Part shown: positions 17,690-26,893 of the stretch, one piece after another | Layout: each line of letters starts with the position of its first letter | Numbering within the stretch: position 1 is the first letter of the stretch | DNA from: DATNPX01 sp036702975 | GTDB taxonomy: Bacteria > Cyanobacteriota > Vampirovibrionia > Obscuribacterales > Obscuribacteraceae | DNA: 64,000 nucleotides | Direction of reading: 5' to 3' | NCBI GenBank assembly: GCA_036702975.1 | Contig: DATNPX010000032.1 | Span: 106,280 to 170,279, forward strand | Translations under genes and position numbers: made by a program | Notes under the pieces: generated by a model | What the model saw: only the letters and a program-made list of their open reading frames with translations | What the model was told of the DNA's origin: nothing | Databases searched by the model: none

Positions 17690-18682
17690 CTAGGCTTTTC
17701 CAGCACCCACAAGATGCTGAACGAGCACTTCTCGCCAATCTTGTCGTGCGATATTGCCCCCGCATATCACAACCCCTACTTTCTCGTTCACTTTCGGTCT
17801 GTGATGCTTTCTGCTCAAAGCGGCAACAGCAACGGCTGCCGCCCCTTCAATTAACATGCCTTGATTATCCAGATATTCAAAGATAGTTGAGCGGATCTCA
17901 GATTCTTCAATAGAGACCCAGTCATCAACAAGCTCTTTGGCAAGTGGGAAAGTGATTGCGTCTTCATCGAGATTGCCGACAATGCCATCAGCTATCGTCT
18001 TTTCGCAATAGGATCGAACAATTCTTCCGGCATTTATGGACGCGAGCATCGCTGGTGAATTCGCCGCGACAACACCTATAACCTTGATGCCAGGATTGAT
18101 TGCTTTGGCCGCAAGAGCCATGCCACCAACTAAAGCGCCGCCACCACAGGAGACCACCAGCGTAGTAAGCTGTGGCACTTCCGCTAGCATTTCTATTGCG
18201 ACGGTACCGGCTCCAGCGACGATCTCCGGATGGTTGTAACCAGATAAAAAGTATGCGTTCTTTTGGCTCGCCATGCGCTTTGCGAAAGCCTCGCACGTCT
18301 CTATGTCTTCACCATGGTCGATAACCGATACACTGTATTTTTTTAGGCGCTGTTTCTTACCAGGTGCTGCAGTCGTTGGCAAACAGATCGTAACGTCGCT
18401 GTGCGTATGAATAGAAGCTTCGGCAAGAGCCAGTCCGTGATTTCCGGAGGTAGCAGAGAAGAGCTTGGCGATGTTCTGTTCCTTAGCCCAGAGAAGTGCA
18501 TTGAGAGCGCCACGATACTTGAAGGAACCGGTGACTTGCACGTTTTCCAACTTGAGAAATACTTCCGCCTGCGTACTCTCTGATAGCCACTGACTCTTCA
18601 GTAACGGAGTCTTATTAATGAAGGGAAGAATTCGTCGATGAGCAGCGACTACATCGATCAGTTGCAGGTTTTTTTCAGACAC
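17690..18682 (-). CDS. Threonine/serine dehydratase-like PLP enzyme
   Basis: A 330-residue fold-type II PLP enzyme. The PLP lysine lies in GSFKYRGA near residue 54, the substrate loop reads SATSGNHGLA, and the phosphate-binding glycine loop reads SCGGGALVGG. These match threonine ammonia-lyase and serine racemase-like enzymes, which deaminate Thr or Ser to 2-oxobutyrate or pyruvate. The C-terminal ACT-like regulatory domain of biosynthetic IlvA is absent, suggesting a catabolic or racemase-like form. It converges with the nitronate monooxygenase gene, and tRNA-Gly lies 62 bases upstream on the same strand. Confidence 0.88.
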   Translation of the reverse strand: MSEKNLQLIDVVAAHRRILPFINKTPLLKSQWLSESTQAEVFLKLENVQVTGSFKYRGALNALLWAKEQNIAKLFSATSGNHGLALAEASIHTHSDVTICLPTTAAPGKKQRLKKYSVSVIDHGEDIETCEAFAKRMASQKNAYFLSGYNHPEIVAGAGTVAIEMLAEVPQLTTLVVSCGGGALVGGMALAAKAINPGIKVIGVVAANSPAMLASINAGRIVRSYCEKTIADGIVGNLDEDAITFPLAKELVDDWVSIEESEIRSTIFEYLDNQGMLIEGAAAVAVAALSRKHHRPKVNEKVGVVICGGNIARQDWREVLVQHLVGAGKA

Positions 18683-18743
18683 GAGATGGCTCCAGTCGGT
18701 CGACTTAACTTGAGCGAAAAGATATCAGGTTTGAACAAAAATT

Positions 18744-18817
18744 TGGAGCGGGTAGCGGGAATCGAACCCGCGTGTGCAGCTTGGAAGGCTGCCGTTCTAC
18801 CATTGAACTACACCCGC
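18744..18817 (-). tRNA. tRNA-Gly (UCC)
   Basis: On the minus strand a 74-base cloverleaf starts GCGGGTGTAG and ends with an encoded CCA. The anticodon loop CTTCCAA gives UCC. The discriminator base is U, usual for bacterial tRNA-Gly, and the T loop reads GGTTCGATTCC. Confidence 0.96.
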
Positions 18818-18871
18818 GACTTGGTCGATCCTACCATAGGCCAAGCCGCGGGCAAAGCAATTCACACATTT

Positions 18872-19351
18872 TTATAGAGAATAATGGCTGACCGGGGCAA
18901 CGTCGTATCGCCAGCGCCTCCATTCAGACATGGTGCGCGCTCCGAAGTTAGCATAGAAAGCCTGTGCTTGATGATTATCCGCTTGGACCATCCAGTCAAG
19001 CTGTGTACAGCCTCGCTCCCTCGCAACCGATGACAGCCGCTCGAGAAGAATCCGACCGACACCGCTTCCTCGCACATGCGGCGCAACAAACAAATCTTCC
19101 AAATACAGACCTGAGCGCGCTTCCCATGTTGAGTAAAAAGCATAGAAAAGAGCAAAGCCAACAGCTTCTCCATCCAGTTCAGCAAGCAAACAATCAAACG
19201 GAGGCTTCTCCGATGCGAGTTGTAGCCTCAGACTTTCGGTCGAAGCTCTGACATTCGCGTCATGTCCTTGAAAGTGAGCCAGGCTGTGAATCATCTGCTT
19301 GATAATCTCAGCGTCATCTGCCGTCGCAAACCGAACTGTTACTTCTGACAT
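18872..19351 (-). CDS. GNAT N-acetyltransferase, diamine acetyltransferase-like
   Basis: Transfers acetyl from acetyl-CoA to an amine. The 159-residue protein has a GNAT core with the CoA pyrophosphate loop VRGSGVGRILLERL, preceded by LYLEDLFVAPHV, and a C-terminal DNHQAQAFYANFGA. The pattern is closest to spermidine/spermine-type acetyltransferases, but the substrate is not established. The ribosome-binding site is strong (AGGAGGAG before the ATG). Confidence 0.88.
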   Translation of the reverse strand: MSEVTVRFATADDAEIIKQMIHSLAHFQGHDANVRASTESLRLQLASEKPPFDCLLAELDGEAVGFALFYAFYSTWEARSGLYLEDLFVAPHVRGSGVGRILLERLSSVARERGCTQLDWMVQADNHQAQAFYANFGARTMSEWRRWRYDVAPVSHYSL

Positions 19352-19430
19352 TTACTCCTCCTGAATGTTTTGTTGCCCAGCTGACTGGTTGGCATCGGCG
19401 CCAGCGTTCCGTTCGTATGGTGTGTGAGTC

Positions 19431-19462
19431 AAAAAGTTGAACCGATATCGGTTGAACTTTGT
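19431..19462. repeat. Dispersed palindrome, copy 1 (imperfect)
   Basis: AAAAAGTTGAACCGATATCG followed by GTTGAACTTTGT. Compared with the consensus, one base in the right arm (GTTGAAC for GTTCAAC) and one in the T tract are changed. It lies in the divergent region between the GNAT gene and the gene at 19568. Confidence 0.9.
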
Positions 19463-19567
19463 GAGGACAAATTACAACTCGATGGGATAAAAGTAAAATT
19501 TCTGGTGTTTTTGCACCAATCCAAGCAATTTGTAATAAATAATACAAAGTGGATTCGAGGTCTGAAA

Positions 19568-20224
19568 ATGCGAAAAGTCTCGGACGCTGTCAGAGAGAAA
19601 TTGCTTCGATGCGAGCCGGAACTGCTCTGTCTCGGCAATGGAGTTCTCAATCTCTCAGCGTTTGCTAAGCAGATACAAAAAGACATTGAGTCCGCAACTA
19701 TGAAGCCGGTCAAACTTGGAACGATAGTGGCCTCACTCGCTCGCTTAGAGAGAGAACTAGGAACACTCGAGCCAATCGCAACTCCAGTCCGCCTACTTGA
19801 TATAGCGGTGAAATCTGGACTCTGCGAAATCGCATTTGAGCAATCCGAAACTAACAGAGAGCATTTGCAGAATCTGTACGCGCTGCAACGATTTTCTGCC
19901 AGTGAGTTTTTCACCGCTACGCACGGCGTCGGTGAGTTAGCAGTAGTTACAAGCGAGAAATTGAAGAACACAGTCCTGGACACGTTCCAACAATGCAAGC
20001 CAAAACTACTTCTTGGTGGTCTTTGTGCGTTGACCCTGCGTTTTGAAGAACACTATATAAATGAGCCCGGGCAAACTTTCTGGCTCGTCAAGAGAGTGGC
20101 AGTCGAGCGCATCAACATCATAGAAGTGATTTCAACATTCACCGAGTTGACCTTCATTCTGCAAGAGCGAGATATCAACAAGGCATTTTCGTTGTTCACA
20201 CCATTCCTCAAATCGCAGCAATAG
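19568..20224 (+). CDS. ACT-like protein with N-terminal helical domain
   Basis: A 218-residue protein. Residues 1-70 (VREKLLRCEPELLCLGNGVLN, then LSAFAKQIQKDI, then KLGTIVASLARLERELG) resemble the N-terminal region of uncharacterised ACT-containing proteins seen mainly in archaea. The rest has two beta-alpha-beta segments, the last (RINIIEVISTFTELTFILQ, then ERDINKAFSLF) resembling an ACT domain. ACT domains usually bind amino acids. GAGG precedes ATG 19568; an upstream GTG at 19424 would translate through the palindromic repeat and is rejected. The family call is tentative. Confidence 0.6.
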   Translation: MRKVSDAVREKLLRCEPELLCLGNGVLNLSAFAKQIQKDIESATMKPVKLGTIVASLARLERELGTLEPIATPVRLLDIAVKSGLCEIAFEQSETNREHLQNLYALQRFSASEFFTATHGVGELAVVTSEKLKNTVLDTFQQCKPKLLLGGLCALTLRFEEHYINEPGQTFWLVKRVAVERINIIEVISTFTELTFILQERDINKAFSLFTPFLKSQQ

Positions 20225-20346
20225 TCGGTAAAGTGACAACTCAAATGGCCTTCCGGACAGCACACATTACAGAGGGCTAATATCTTTGGAACCGGGAATC
20301 GACAAGACCGGCTTGGAAACTAAATTTGCAGAAAATTCAAATTATT

Positions 20347-20374
20347 TTGCAAAAGCTTAGACTTTTTCTATAAC
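20347..20374 (+). promoter_or_regulatory. Candidate sigma-70 promoter upstream of hisC
   Basis: TTGCAA and TATAAC separated by 16 bases, about 140 bases before the hisC start. It is consistent with a housekeeping promoter, but not unique in the gap. Confidence 0.4.
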
Positions 20375-20514
20375 AGTGCAAAATCCCCGTCTTTAACTTG
20401 TCTTCAACATCGTGCAATGATACGTTACACATACAAACGATCATCTCGCGGCTTGGGAGAAACTTCCGGGCGGCCCATTATTCTCATGTTTGAGCGAAAA
20501 TATTAAAGGTGACT

Positions 20515-21693
20515 ATGGCAACTCACATACAACAGCTTGCAGCGATGAATGATCCCAGACAACTATCTCTCGTTCCGTCCGGGACACCGCCGAAAAAGCT
20601 GGTTCCTCCGCATATCGAAGCGCTGACGCCATATCAGCCTGGACGTCCGCCAGAAGACCTCAAGAAAGAGCTCGGACTCGACAGAATCGTTAACTTGGCC
20701 TCCAATGAAAACCCGCTTGGCCCTCCCGCCAGCGCCGTCGCAGCAATTGAAAATTGTCTGACAGAAATTAGTCGCTATCCGGACATGGGTGGTTTGAAAC
20801 TGCGGAAAGCGCTAGCGGCGCGACATGACGTAAGCATCGCAAATGTCGCCATCGGTTCCGGCTCAGAAAGCATCATGGCGAACATCGTCCGAGCCTTCCT
20901 GCATGGTGATGATGAAGTCCTCACATCACAAGGTACTTTCATCGGACTTTACGTATTGGTTCGCGCTCAAGGCGTGAAACTAAATATGGTGCCATTGAAA
21001 GATTACAAGTTTGATCTCGATGCAATCGCTGACGCAGTAAACCCTAGAACAAAAATCATCTACTTGTGCAACCCGAACAATCCAACCGGCACAATCTTCA
21101 CCCGCACCGAGTTCGAGAGCTTCATCAAAAAGATTCCAGAACACGTGCTCGTCATTTTGGATGAGGCCTATTACGAATTCACAGCTGGCAATCCGGACTT
21201 CCCTGACTCAATGAGCTATAGGCTCGACAATGTTTTGACACTTCGCACCTTCGCCAAAGCATACGCGATGGCAGGATTACGCTTAGGATACGGACTCGGT
21301 CACGAATATCTAATTGATTTCGTCAACAGAATCAAATTGCCTTTCGAGCCAAATATTCTTGCGCAAGCCGCTGGACATGCAGCTTTGAACGAGCCAGATT
21401 TCCTGGAACGAACGATCGCCAATAACGACGTCGGTATGGCCTACATAACTGCTGAATTCAACAAACTTGGTCTGCATTATGTTTCGAGTTCTGGCAACTT
21501 CGTCATGGTTGAAATGGGACGCCAAGACCGCGTCACACATATTCATGAGTCGTTGCTGCGCAAGGGTATTGCCATTCGTCCACTGGCAGCCTTCGGACTA
21601 CCAACATGTTTCCGCGTTACCATCGGTTTGCCTCACGATAATTCCATGTTCATTCGTGGGTTAAAGGATGCTTTAGCCAGCCTTCCGGTCTAG
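20515..21693 (+). CDS. hisC: Histidinol-phosphate aminotransferase
   Basis: A PLP aminotransferase of 392 residues acting in histidine biosynthesis. Signatures include NLASNENPLGPP, GSGSESIMANIVRAFL, the NPNNPTGT motif, ILDEAYYEF, and the PLP lysine in TLRTFAKAYAMAGLRLGYG. The last third ends with RVTIGLP, as in HisC. ATG 20515 is chosen because AAAGGTG precedes it; a GTG at 20509 is in frame. A roughly 35-residue N-terminal extension precedes the usual start. No other his genes are nearby. Related aromatic aminotransferases look similar, so the substrate could be broader. Confidence 0.9.
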   Translation: MATHIQQLAAMNDPRQLSLVPSGTPPKKLVPPHIEALTPYQPGRPPEDLKKELGLDRIVNLASNENPLGPPASAVAAIENCLTEISRYPDMGGLKLRKALAARHDVSIANVAIGSGSESIMANIVRAFLHGDDEVLTSQGTFIGLYVLVRAQGVKLNMVPLKDYKFDLDAIADAVNPRTKIIYLCNPNNPTGTIFTRTEFESFIKKIPEHVLVILDEAYYEFTAGNPDFPDSMSYRLDNVLTLRTFAKAYAMAGLRLGYGLGHEYLIDFVNRIKLPFEPNILAQAAGHAALNEPDFLERTIANNDVGMAYITAEFNKLGLHYVSSSGNFVMVEMGRQDRVTHIHESLLRKGIAIRPLAAFGLPTCFRVTIGLPHDNSMFIRGLKDALASLPV

Positions 21694-21733
21694 AAGCCAA
21701 CGGCGCTCCCGAAAAGAGCGCGAGGAATTTGCC

Positions 21734-23062
21734 TTGGACCCGCTCGGATTCGCCGCTGTAGTAGCAACGTCGGTTGCTTTAGCGGCTTGGGCAAGAAACT
21801 GGCGGAGGATCAGGGTTTCAAAAAGTACCGAATATCCCATAGAGATCAGTCTAGTTTTCGACCGCTTGAATTCCGCGTTCACCAACAACGCTCTATTCAC
21901 CAGTAATTCCGCATTCACCAACACTAATCCTGTTGAAAGCTCCGCGTACAAATGGCAGCTGAAAGACACGCTCAAAGATAGCTTTATAACGGCAGAATTA
22001 TTGTTTCCAGCCAAGCCAAAACAGGACGGAAGCATCCGTATAGACCTCACCAACCTTCAGGCCGAACATACACTTATCAATTGGACATTCGAGTCGAAAC
22101 ACCGAGTCAAAAGAACAAACGCCGGCCAATTGGAGACCGCAATAACCGCGTGGCTCGAGTCGATCGTGACAGGAGAGATCGATCCAGCTACGCCACTTGA
22201 GCTGCACAACAAAGATGAAGAAAAGAACCAGCACAAAGCCCTGTCGGCAGTCGCAAAGCTAACAATCAAAAAAAAGACCGGCATAGTTTCATCAGAACCA
22301 CTTGAGGTCGCTAAGCCAGTACAAGTTGTTTACGCACAGCTCTTGAATGCCTGGCGCACACAAACTGGTGAACTAAATACTGTCACGATAAAAGTGACCG
22401 AATCGGTAGATGATGCTTATATAAAGACAGAGGTGAAGTATGCAAACCCATACAATCCGACAAGGTTTCAGGGTAATCTACACATCGACCTTTCCGAGCC
22501 AGCCCCAGATAGCACGAGGATAAGATGGCACGCAAACGTTTCAGGCGAGGGCGACGCCGCACGCATCGTGAAGTGCATCAACGAAATGTTGATAGATGCG
22601 ATGCGGAAAGCGCCGAGTGCAGCTTCGAATACCGAGTCATCGGCACGCGTTGTTCATGTCGATTTTCCGTGTGATGCGCCGAAAGAACTCGCTTACGCCA
22701 ATGTCTATCAGCAGATCACAACCTCTACTCCAGATTTCAAATGGACTCTGAACGAGTGCTACAAGGGACAGTCAATCAGAGCGACCGTTGAATGCACAAT
22801 GCCTCCATCGGCAACAACACAAAGAACAACATCGGAAAGAACAACATCGGAAACACCAACGCTAGCAAAAACAGAATCAACTGGTGCAGTAGCCCACCCC
22901 TCGAACAGCGTTTGCAAAGCGAACGTAACTATCGAGTTTAGGCAGCTCGCACACTACACACGCGTCGATATCAATTACTTGTTTTCACAGGACAGTGATG
23001 TGAACATCATTTCTGCGTTTGTCAAATTCACAAATGAAAGACTGCGAGCGCCTTTCAAGTAA
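21734..23062 (+). CDS. Membrane-anchored protein with three related domains
   Basis: A 442-residue product from a TTG start with GAGGAA well spaced before it. Residues 4-22 form a single hydrophobic anchor. The rest can be read as three domains of about 110-130 residues with the same order of elements: a strand plus helix (YPIEISLVFDRLN; KPVQVVYAQLLNAW; KELAYANVYQQI), beta strands ending in an IRIDL/LHIDL/VTIEF strand, and a helix (AITAWLESI; CINEMLIDAM; FVKFTNERL). The pattern resembles SRPBCC folds, but I cannot confirm it. Short internal sequence repeats (SERTT, FTN) sit in the linkers. Confidence 0.6.
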   Translation: MDPLGFAAVVATSVALAAWARNWRRIRVSKSTEYPIEISLVFDRLNSAFTNNALFTSNSAFTNTNPVESSAYKWQLKDTLKDSFITAELLFPAKPKQDGSIRIDLTNLQAEHTLINWTFESKHRVKRTNAGQLETAITAWLESIVTGEIDPATPLELHNKDEEKNQHKALSAVAKLTIKKKTGIVSSEPLEVAKPVQVVYAQLLNAWRTQTGELNTVTIKVTESVDDAYIKTEVKYANPYNPTRFQGNLHIDLSEPAPDSTRIRWHANVSGEGDAARIVKCINEMLIDAMRKAPSAASNTESSARVVHVDFPCDAPKELAYANVYQQITTSTPDFKWTLNECYKGQSIRATVECTMPPSATTQRTTSERTTSETPTLAKTESTGAVAHPSNSVCKANVTIEFRQLAHYTRVDINYLFSQDSDVNIISAFVKFTNERLRAPFK

Positions 23063-23122
23063 CGAGTTGTTTAAATAACTAGTTGTCTAAATAATTAGTG
23101 CCTAAATAACGAGATGTCTAAC
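23060..23122. repeat. Degenerate 16-bp tandem repeat, four units
   Basis: Four units close to TAACTAGTTGTCTAAA (16, 16, 15 and 16 bases). The first TAA is the stop codon of the three-domain gene. The array fills most of the gap to the convergent esterase gene. Confidence 0.8.
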
Positions 23123-23131
23123 TTCGCAAAC

Positions 23132-24787
23132 TCAGTTCGGATTGCGCGAACTCTGCGAAGCATTGGCACCAGTAGCGGTGCTGGAAGTACTGTTGGGACT
23201 GGACGCCGGCTTCTTATCGCTAGTTTCCTCTGGCTTACGGTGTGCCCAACTATCAGTGCGGAACGGCAGCAAAGGAATATCGTCTGAACTAAAGACGTTT
23301 CCATCGGGATTGTCAGCCCATGAATAGCGCACAGCAACTGGCTTTTTCACCTTCTTGCTATAAACAAGAATTGAATCACCATCGATGCGCGCGTTTGCCC
23401 AATGAAAGATCTTGTTGTCACCGGCAATCTCAAAGCCCTTCGGGGTCCCGCCACGTGCCATCAGCTGTTCAGCACGTCGTAAATGCACACGAATACTATT
23501 ACCTTCGATTTCCATCGTATCGTAGGTCGGTCCGAAACATTTGAGCGCCTCCTTGTACTGTGTGGCAAGAACAATGTTCGCCAAACGATGCGCGATGGTC
23601 TTCTTATCCCGCGGGTGCATAGGAATGTCATTTCCACGACCAGTATCGGTGGTGATTACCATGTATGTATAGGGAGCCTTTTGAACCTGAGATTGAGATT
23701 CTCGAAGTTCTGCATAATAGCTATCTTCGGGTTCTTCTTTTTTCGTTCCGATCGGCGGTAGCTGCACGAAGTAGAACGGCAGCGTGCTAAACCTGAAACG
23801 GTCGCGCATATCCTGAATCATAGCGAGGAAGAGTTTGCCAAACTTCAAAGGTTCGCCGATATCGTTTTCTCCTTGATACCAGAGAACGCCCTTAAGTTGA
23901 TAAGGCTCAATCGGCGCAATCAATGCGTTATAAGCGCAGGTCGGAGCGTTCACTTTCTTTTTGAATACCTTGACCTGTTTTTGCAACCGCAGAAGCTCTT
24001 TCTGCTCTCCGTTTGCTTCGGCCTCTTTGATCTGCGCCTGCAGTTTTTTGAATTGGTCGAAATTTTCTTCAGTCTCGCCGATCGTTCCTTTGTAGGGTGT
24101 CTTCTCAAGCGCTTCGCGCGACACCCAGGTGTGCATAGCAGAACCAGCACGGGTAGCCTGTATCAAACCCAAAACACCAGGTCTTTTTTCTAAGATTTCG
24201 CGACCGAAAAAGTAACCGATTGCCGAGAATTCCTTCACGGTCTCCGGAGTGCAAGTCACCCATTTGCCACCACCGTCAAATTCCGGTTCGCCAGCGCAAT
24301 TTGGCTCTTCCTTGAAAAGTCTCAGGTCCGGAAGGTTAGCTTGTTCGACATCCTGCGGAGTATGGTCGACCTCATTCAAAGGGGCGTACATATTCGACTG
24401 ACCAGCACACATCCAAACATCGCCTGTAATCACGTTGTGAATGTGAATGATGTTGTTGCCTCTAACCGTAATGTCGAAAGGTGCAGTGCGATTCTGCGGA
24501 GGAATTTTTACCCACCAAGCGCCTTTGCCATCAGCTGTAGTAGCATAGCGTTTGTCACCGATAATTACGGTCACGATCTCCTCTGGCTCCGACAATCCCC
24601 AGAAATAAAGGAGCCGGTCCTTTTGCAAAACCATATTGTCGCTAAGAATTGCTGGCAGTCGCACGTCCGCTAGCGCCGGAGCCGACGAAAAGGCAAGACA
24701 GCACAATGCAGCGCAAACGAAAGCAGTGCACGCAAAAGAAGTGCTGTTATGTATTGCTTTGGAAAAAAAGTTGCAGACGAATTGCAC
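23132..24787 (-). CDS. Sialate O-acetylesterase-like SGNH hydrolase, secreted
   Basis: The product carries a hydrophobic signal region ending SSAPALA, then a beta-sandwich region (LPAILSDNMVLQKD) and the catalytic block I (CAGQSNM) with the nucleophile serine. Later GVLWYQGEND and the C-terminal DIPMHPRDK region, with the catalytic His, match 9-O-acetylesterases. A Lys-rich coiled insert (QIKEAEANGEQKELLRLQKQ) sits near the middle. I chose the GTG at 24787, 17 bases after the HPPD stop. An ATG at 24874 is in frame but would overlap HPPD by 71 bases. The Ser/Thr-rich C-terminal tail is low complexity. Confidence 0.85.
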   Translation of the reverse strand: MQFVCNFFSKAIHNSTSFACTAFVCAALCCLAFSSAPALADVRLPAILSDNMVLQKDRLLYFWGLSEPEEIVTVIIGDKRYATTADGKGAWWVKIPPQNRTAPFDITVRGNNIIHIHNVITGDVWMCAGQSNMYAPLNEVDHTPQDVEQANLPDLRLFKEEPNCAGEPEFDGGGKWVTCTPETVKEFSAIGYFFGREILEKRPGVLGLIQATRAGSAMHTWVSREALEKTPYKGTIGETEENFDQFKKLQAQIKEAEANGEQKELLRLQKQVKVFKKKVNAPTCAYNALIAPIEPYQLKGVLWYQGENDIGEPLKFGKLFLAMIQDMRDRFRFSTLPFYFVQLPPIGTKKEEPEDSYYAELRESQSQVQKAPYTYMVITTDTGRGNDIPMHPRDKKTIAHRLANIVLATQYKEALKCFGPTYDTMEIEGNSIRVHLRRAEQLMARGGTPKGFEIAGDNKIFHWANARIDGDSILVYSKKVKKPVAVRYSWADNPDGNVFSSDDIPLLPFRTDSWAHRKPEETSDKKPASSPNSTSSTATGANASQSSRNPN

Positions 24788-24803
24788 CGAACTAGCTCTG
24801 TTT

Positions 24804-25931
24804 CTATAGGTTTCCGCGCTTGGCTTGATCACGCTCGATAGACTCAAACAGCGCTTTAAAATTGCCTTTACCAAAGCCTTTGCATCCTTTCCGCTGAATC
24901 ACTTCGAAAAACAGCGTCGGACGGTCTTGCACCGGTTTAGTGAAGATTTGGAGCAAATAGCCGTCATCATCGCGATCGACGAGGATGTTCAGCTTGGCGA
25001 GCGCTTTGAAATCTTCATCAATTTCGCCGATGCGCTCAGGCAGAGCATCGTAATAGGCCTGAGGGACGGTGAGAAACTCAACGCCACGAGCCTTCAATTC
25101 ACCAACTGTATGAATGATATCGCGGGTGGTGATGGCAATATGCTGAACACCTGGCGCAAGATAATAGTCTAGATATTCCTGGATCTGCGATTTACGAATG
25201 CCAGCAGATGGTTCGTTTATCGGTAGTTTGATATTACCGCTCTTGTTAGACATAACCTTGGACACCAATCCGGAATACTGTGTACTGATATCTTTTGCAT
25301 CGAATTGTTGGTAGACGTAGAATCCGAAAACTGATTTATAGAATTCCACCCAGTCTTCCATTCGTCCAACTTCTACATTCCCGACGCAATGATCGATTGA
25401 TGCCAAGCCGATTTTCGAAGCCGCTGGTTTATGCGTATTTTTGAAACCCGGCATGAATGCGCTATAGTTCTTACGTTCAACCAGGCGGTGAATGGTATCA
25501 CCATAAGTGTGCACAGCAGCGCAAACCAGTGTTCCGTGCTCATCTTGCGTTGTTATTGGCTCATGAACCACCTTGGCTCCGCGAGCGACAACGGTATCAA
25601 ATGCTTCCTTCGCATCACGAACTTTCAAGCCGATAACTTTGACGCCGTCGCCATGCTCATGAACATGGTGCGCGATAGGACTGTTTGGGCCGAGAGCGCT
25701 GGTGAGAACAATAGTGACATGATCCTGACGCAACACATATGACGCTGATTCACGCTCACCGGTCTCCAATCCTCGAAAACCAAGAATGTCGAAGCCGAAC
25801 CCATGGTGATAGTAATAGCAGGCTTGCATCGCGTTGCCTACGTAAAACTCGATGTGGTCGAAACCGTCCACAGCAATCTCAGGCACCAACTTCGCTTCTT
25901 CCTTGGATACCGTTAACGTTTTCTCAGTCAT
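24804..25931 (-). CDS. hppD: 4-Hydroxyphenylpyruvate dioxygenase
   Basis: Converts 4-hydroxyphenylpyruvate and O2 to homogentisate, the committing step of tyrosine catabolism and tocopherol/plastoquinone synthesis. The three iron ligands are H181 (SIDHCVGN), H264 (GVQHIAI) and E343 (LFFEVIQRKG), with the C-terminal FGKGNFKALFESIE lid helix. At 375 residues the length is normal. No homogentisate-using gene is visible in the window, so the pathway branch is unknown. It lies directly upstream of the esterase gene. Confidence 0.95.
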   Translation of the reverse strand: MTEKTLTVSKEEAKLVPEIAVDGFDHIEFYVGNAMQACYYYHHGFGFDILGFRGLETGERESASYVLRQDHVTIVLTSALGPNSPIAHHVHEHGDGVKVIGLKVRDAKEAFDTVVARGAKVVHEPITTQDEHGTLVCAAVHTYGDTIHRLVERKNYSAFMPGFKNTHKPAASKIGLASIDHCVGNVEVGRMEDWVEFYKSVFGFYVYQQFDAKDISTQYSGLVSKVMSNKSGNIKLPINEPSAGIRKSQIQEYLDYYLAPGVQHIAITTRDIIHTVGELKARGVEFLTVPQAYYDALPERIGEIDEDFKALAKLNILVDRDDDGYLLQIFTKPVQDRPTLFFEVIQRKGCKGFGKGNFKALFESIERDQAKRGNL

Positions 25932-26024
25932 TTGCTATTCCCCCCAACACCACTTTCCAGTTCAGTCATTTCAATCCAGTCTTCTATTCAACCCTGCATT
26001 ATCGCGCGCGAAGCGTCTTGTAGA

Positions 26025-26795
26025 TCATTCCTTATTGAGCGCTTTCGTTTGAATTTTAGTCTGCATCTTGTTTTGTGTTGCTTGCCGTACAGCAGGTGTT
26101 TCCAACATAGTTAGTAAGGAAGCTGCTTCTTGAGCCATTTTGTCCTTACCGTCTTTATCCTCATCAACAATTTTCTGCAAATAACCTTTTGCTTCTGCCG
26201 AATGCGGCTCCTGCTTTAGCAAGGCTTTGGCTAAACCAAGGCGACCAGCTGTGAACATTGGAGACACCGCTAACAGTCTACGATAATGTGTGACAGCCTG
26301 CTCCGTCTTGCCAAGCTCTCGCTCCAACTCGGCAGTCTTGTACAACTCTGTCGAATCGAACTCGTTACCAACAATGCTCTGTTTGTAGTATTTAAGCGCG
26401 TCATCCTTGTGCCCGGCATGCTGCTGCACTTGTCCTTTCATCAGATAGACCGTTTTTATGTTTGGATACTTTTTATCCAGCGCTCCGAGCGCAGCCATAG
26501 CGTCATCGGTCTTCCCCGCAAGTTCCAGCCGCCAAGCGCGAAGCGACTCATTGGAAATCTCGGTCTCTGCGGCATAATCAAGACAACGTTGGCGGTTCGG
26601 ATCTGCGCATCCTGCAGATTTATTCGCTGATGAGTTGGCAGAACTCGGGCAGTTTGCTAAATCACCACCCATCAATTTTTTCTGATTAGCCAAGCTTTGT
26701 TGTGTCGATGCAGACATCTCAACACGACCACTTGCACATCCATGCAAGACCAGTCCACAAATTGAGACAGCAACACAAATCGTCAAGCGACGCAT
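26025..26795 (-). CDS. TPR lipoprotein
   Basis: A 256-residue protein starting MRRLTICVAVSICGLVLHGC. The LHGC lipobox near residue 20 predicts lipidation and membrane anchoring. After a short linker containing several Cys, residues 75-235 hold about four TPR motifs (for example AVTHYRRLLAVSPMFTAGRL). It probably serves as a periplasmic assembly scaffold. It lies about 100 bases downstream of another secreted TPR gene on the same strand. Confidence 0.8.
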   Translation of the reverse strand: MRRLTICVAVSICGLVLHGCASGRVEMSASTQQSLANQKKLMGGDLANCPSSANSSANKSAGCADPNRQRCLDYAAETEISNESLRAWRLELAGKTDDAMAALGALDKKYPNIKTVYLMKGQVQQHAGHKDDALKYYKQSIVGNEFDSTELYKTAELERELGKTEQAVTHYRRLLAVSPMFTAGRLGLAKALLKQEPHSAEAKGYLQKIVDEDKDGKDKMAQEAASLLTMLETPAVRQATQNKMQTKIQTKALNKE

Positions 26796-26893
26796 AAACT
26801 AGTCCTGTGCCAAACTTTTTAGGCGACAGTGGTTAAGCATAACAGCTTTGCAGCTCCGAAATTCAGGACGATTCAGAGCGACTCAAGTCAGAT

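Noticed and set aside
21703..21721. Hairpin GCGCTC/GAGCGC after hisC as a terminator
   Set aside because: No T tract follows, and the right arm overlaps the ribosome-binding region of the next gene.
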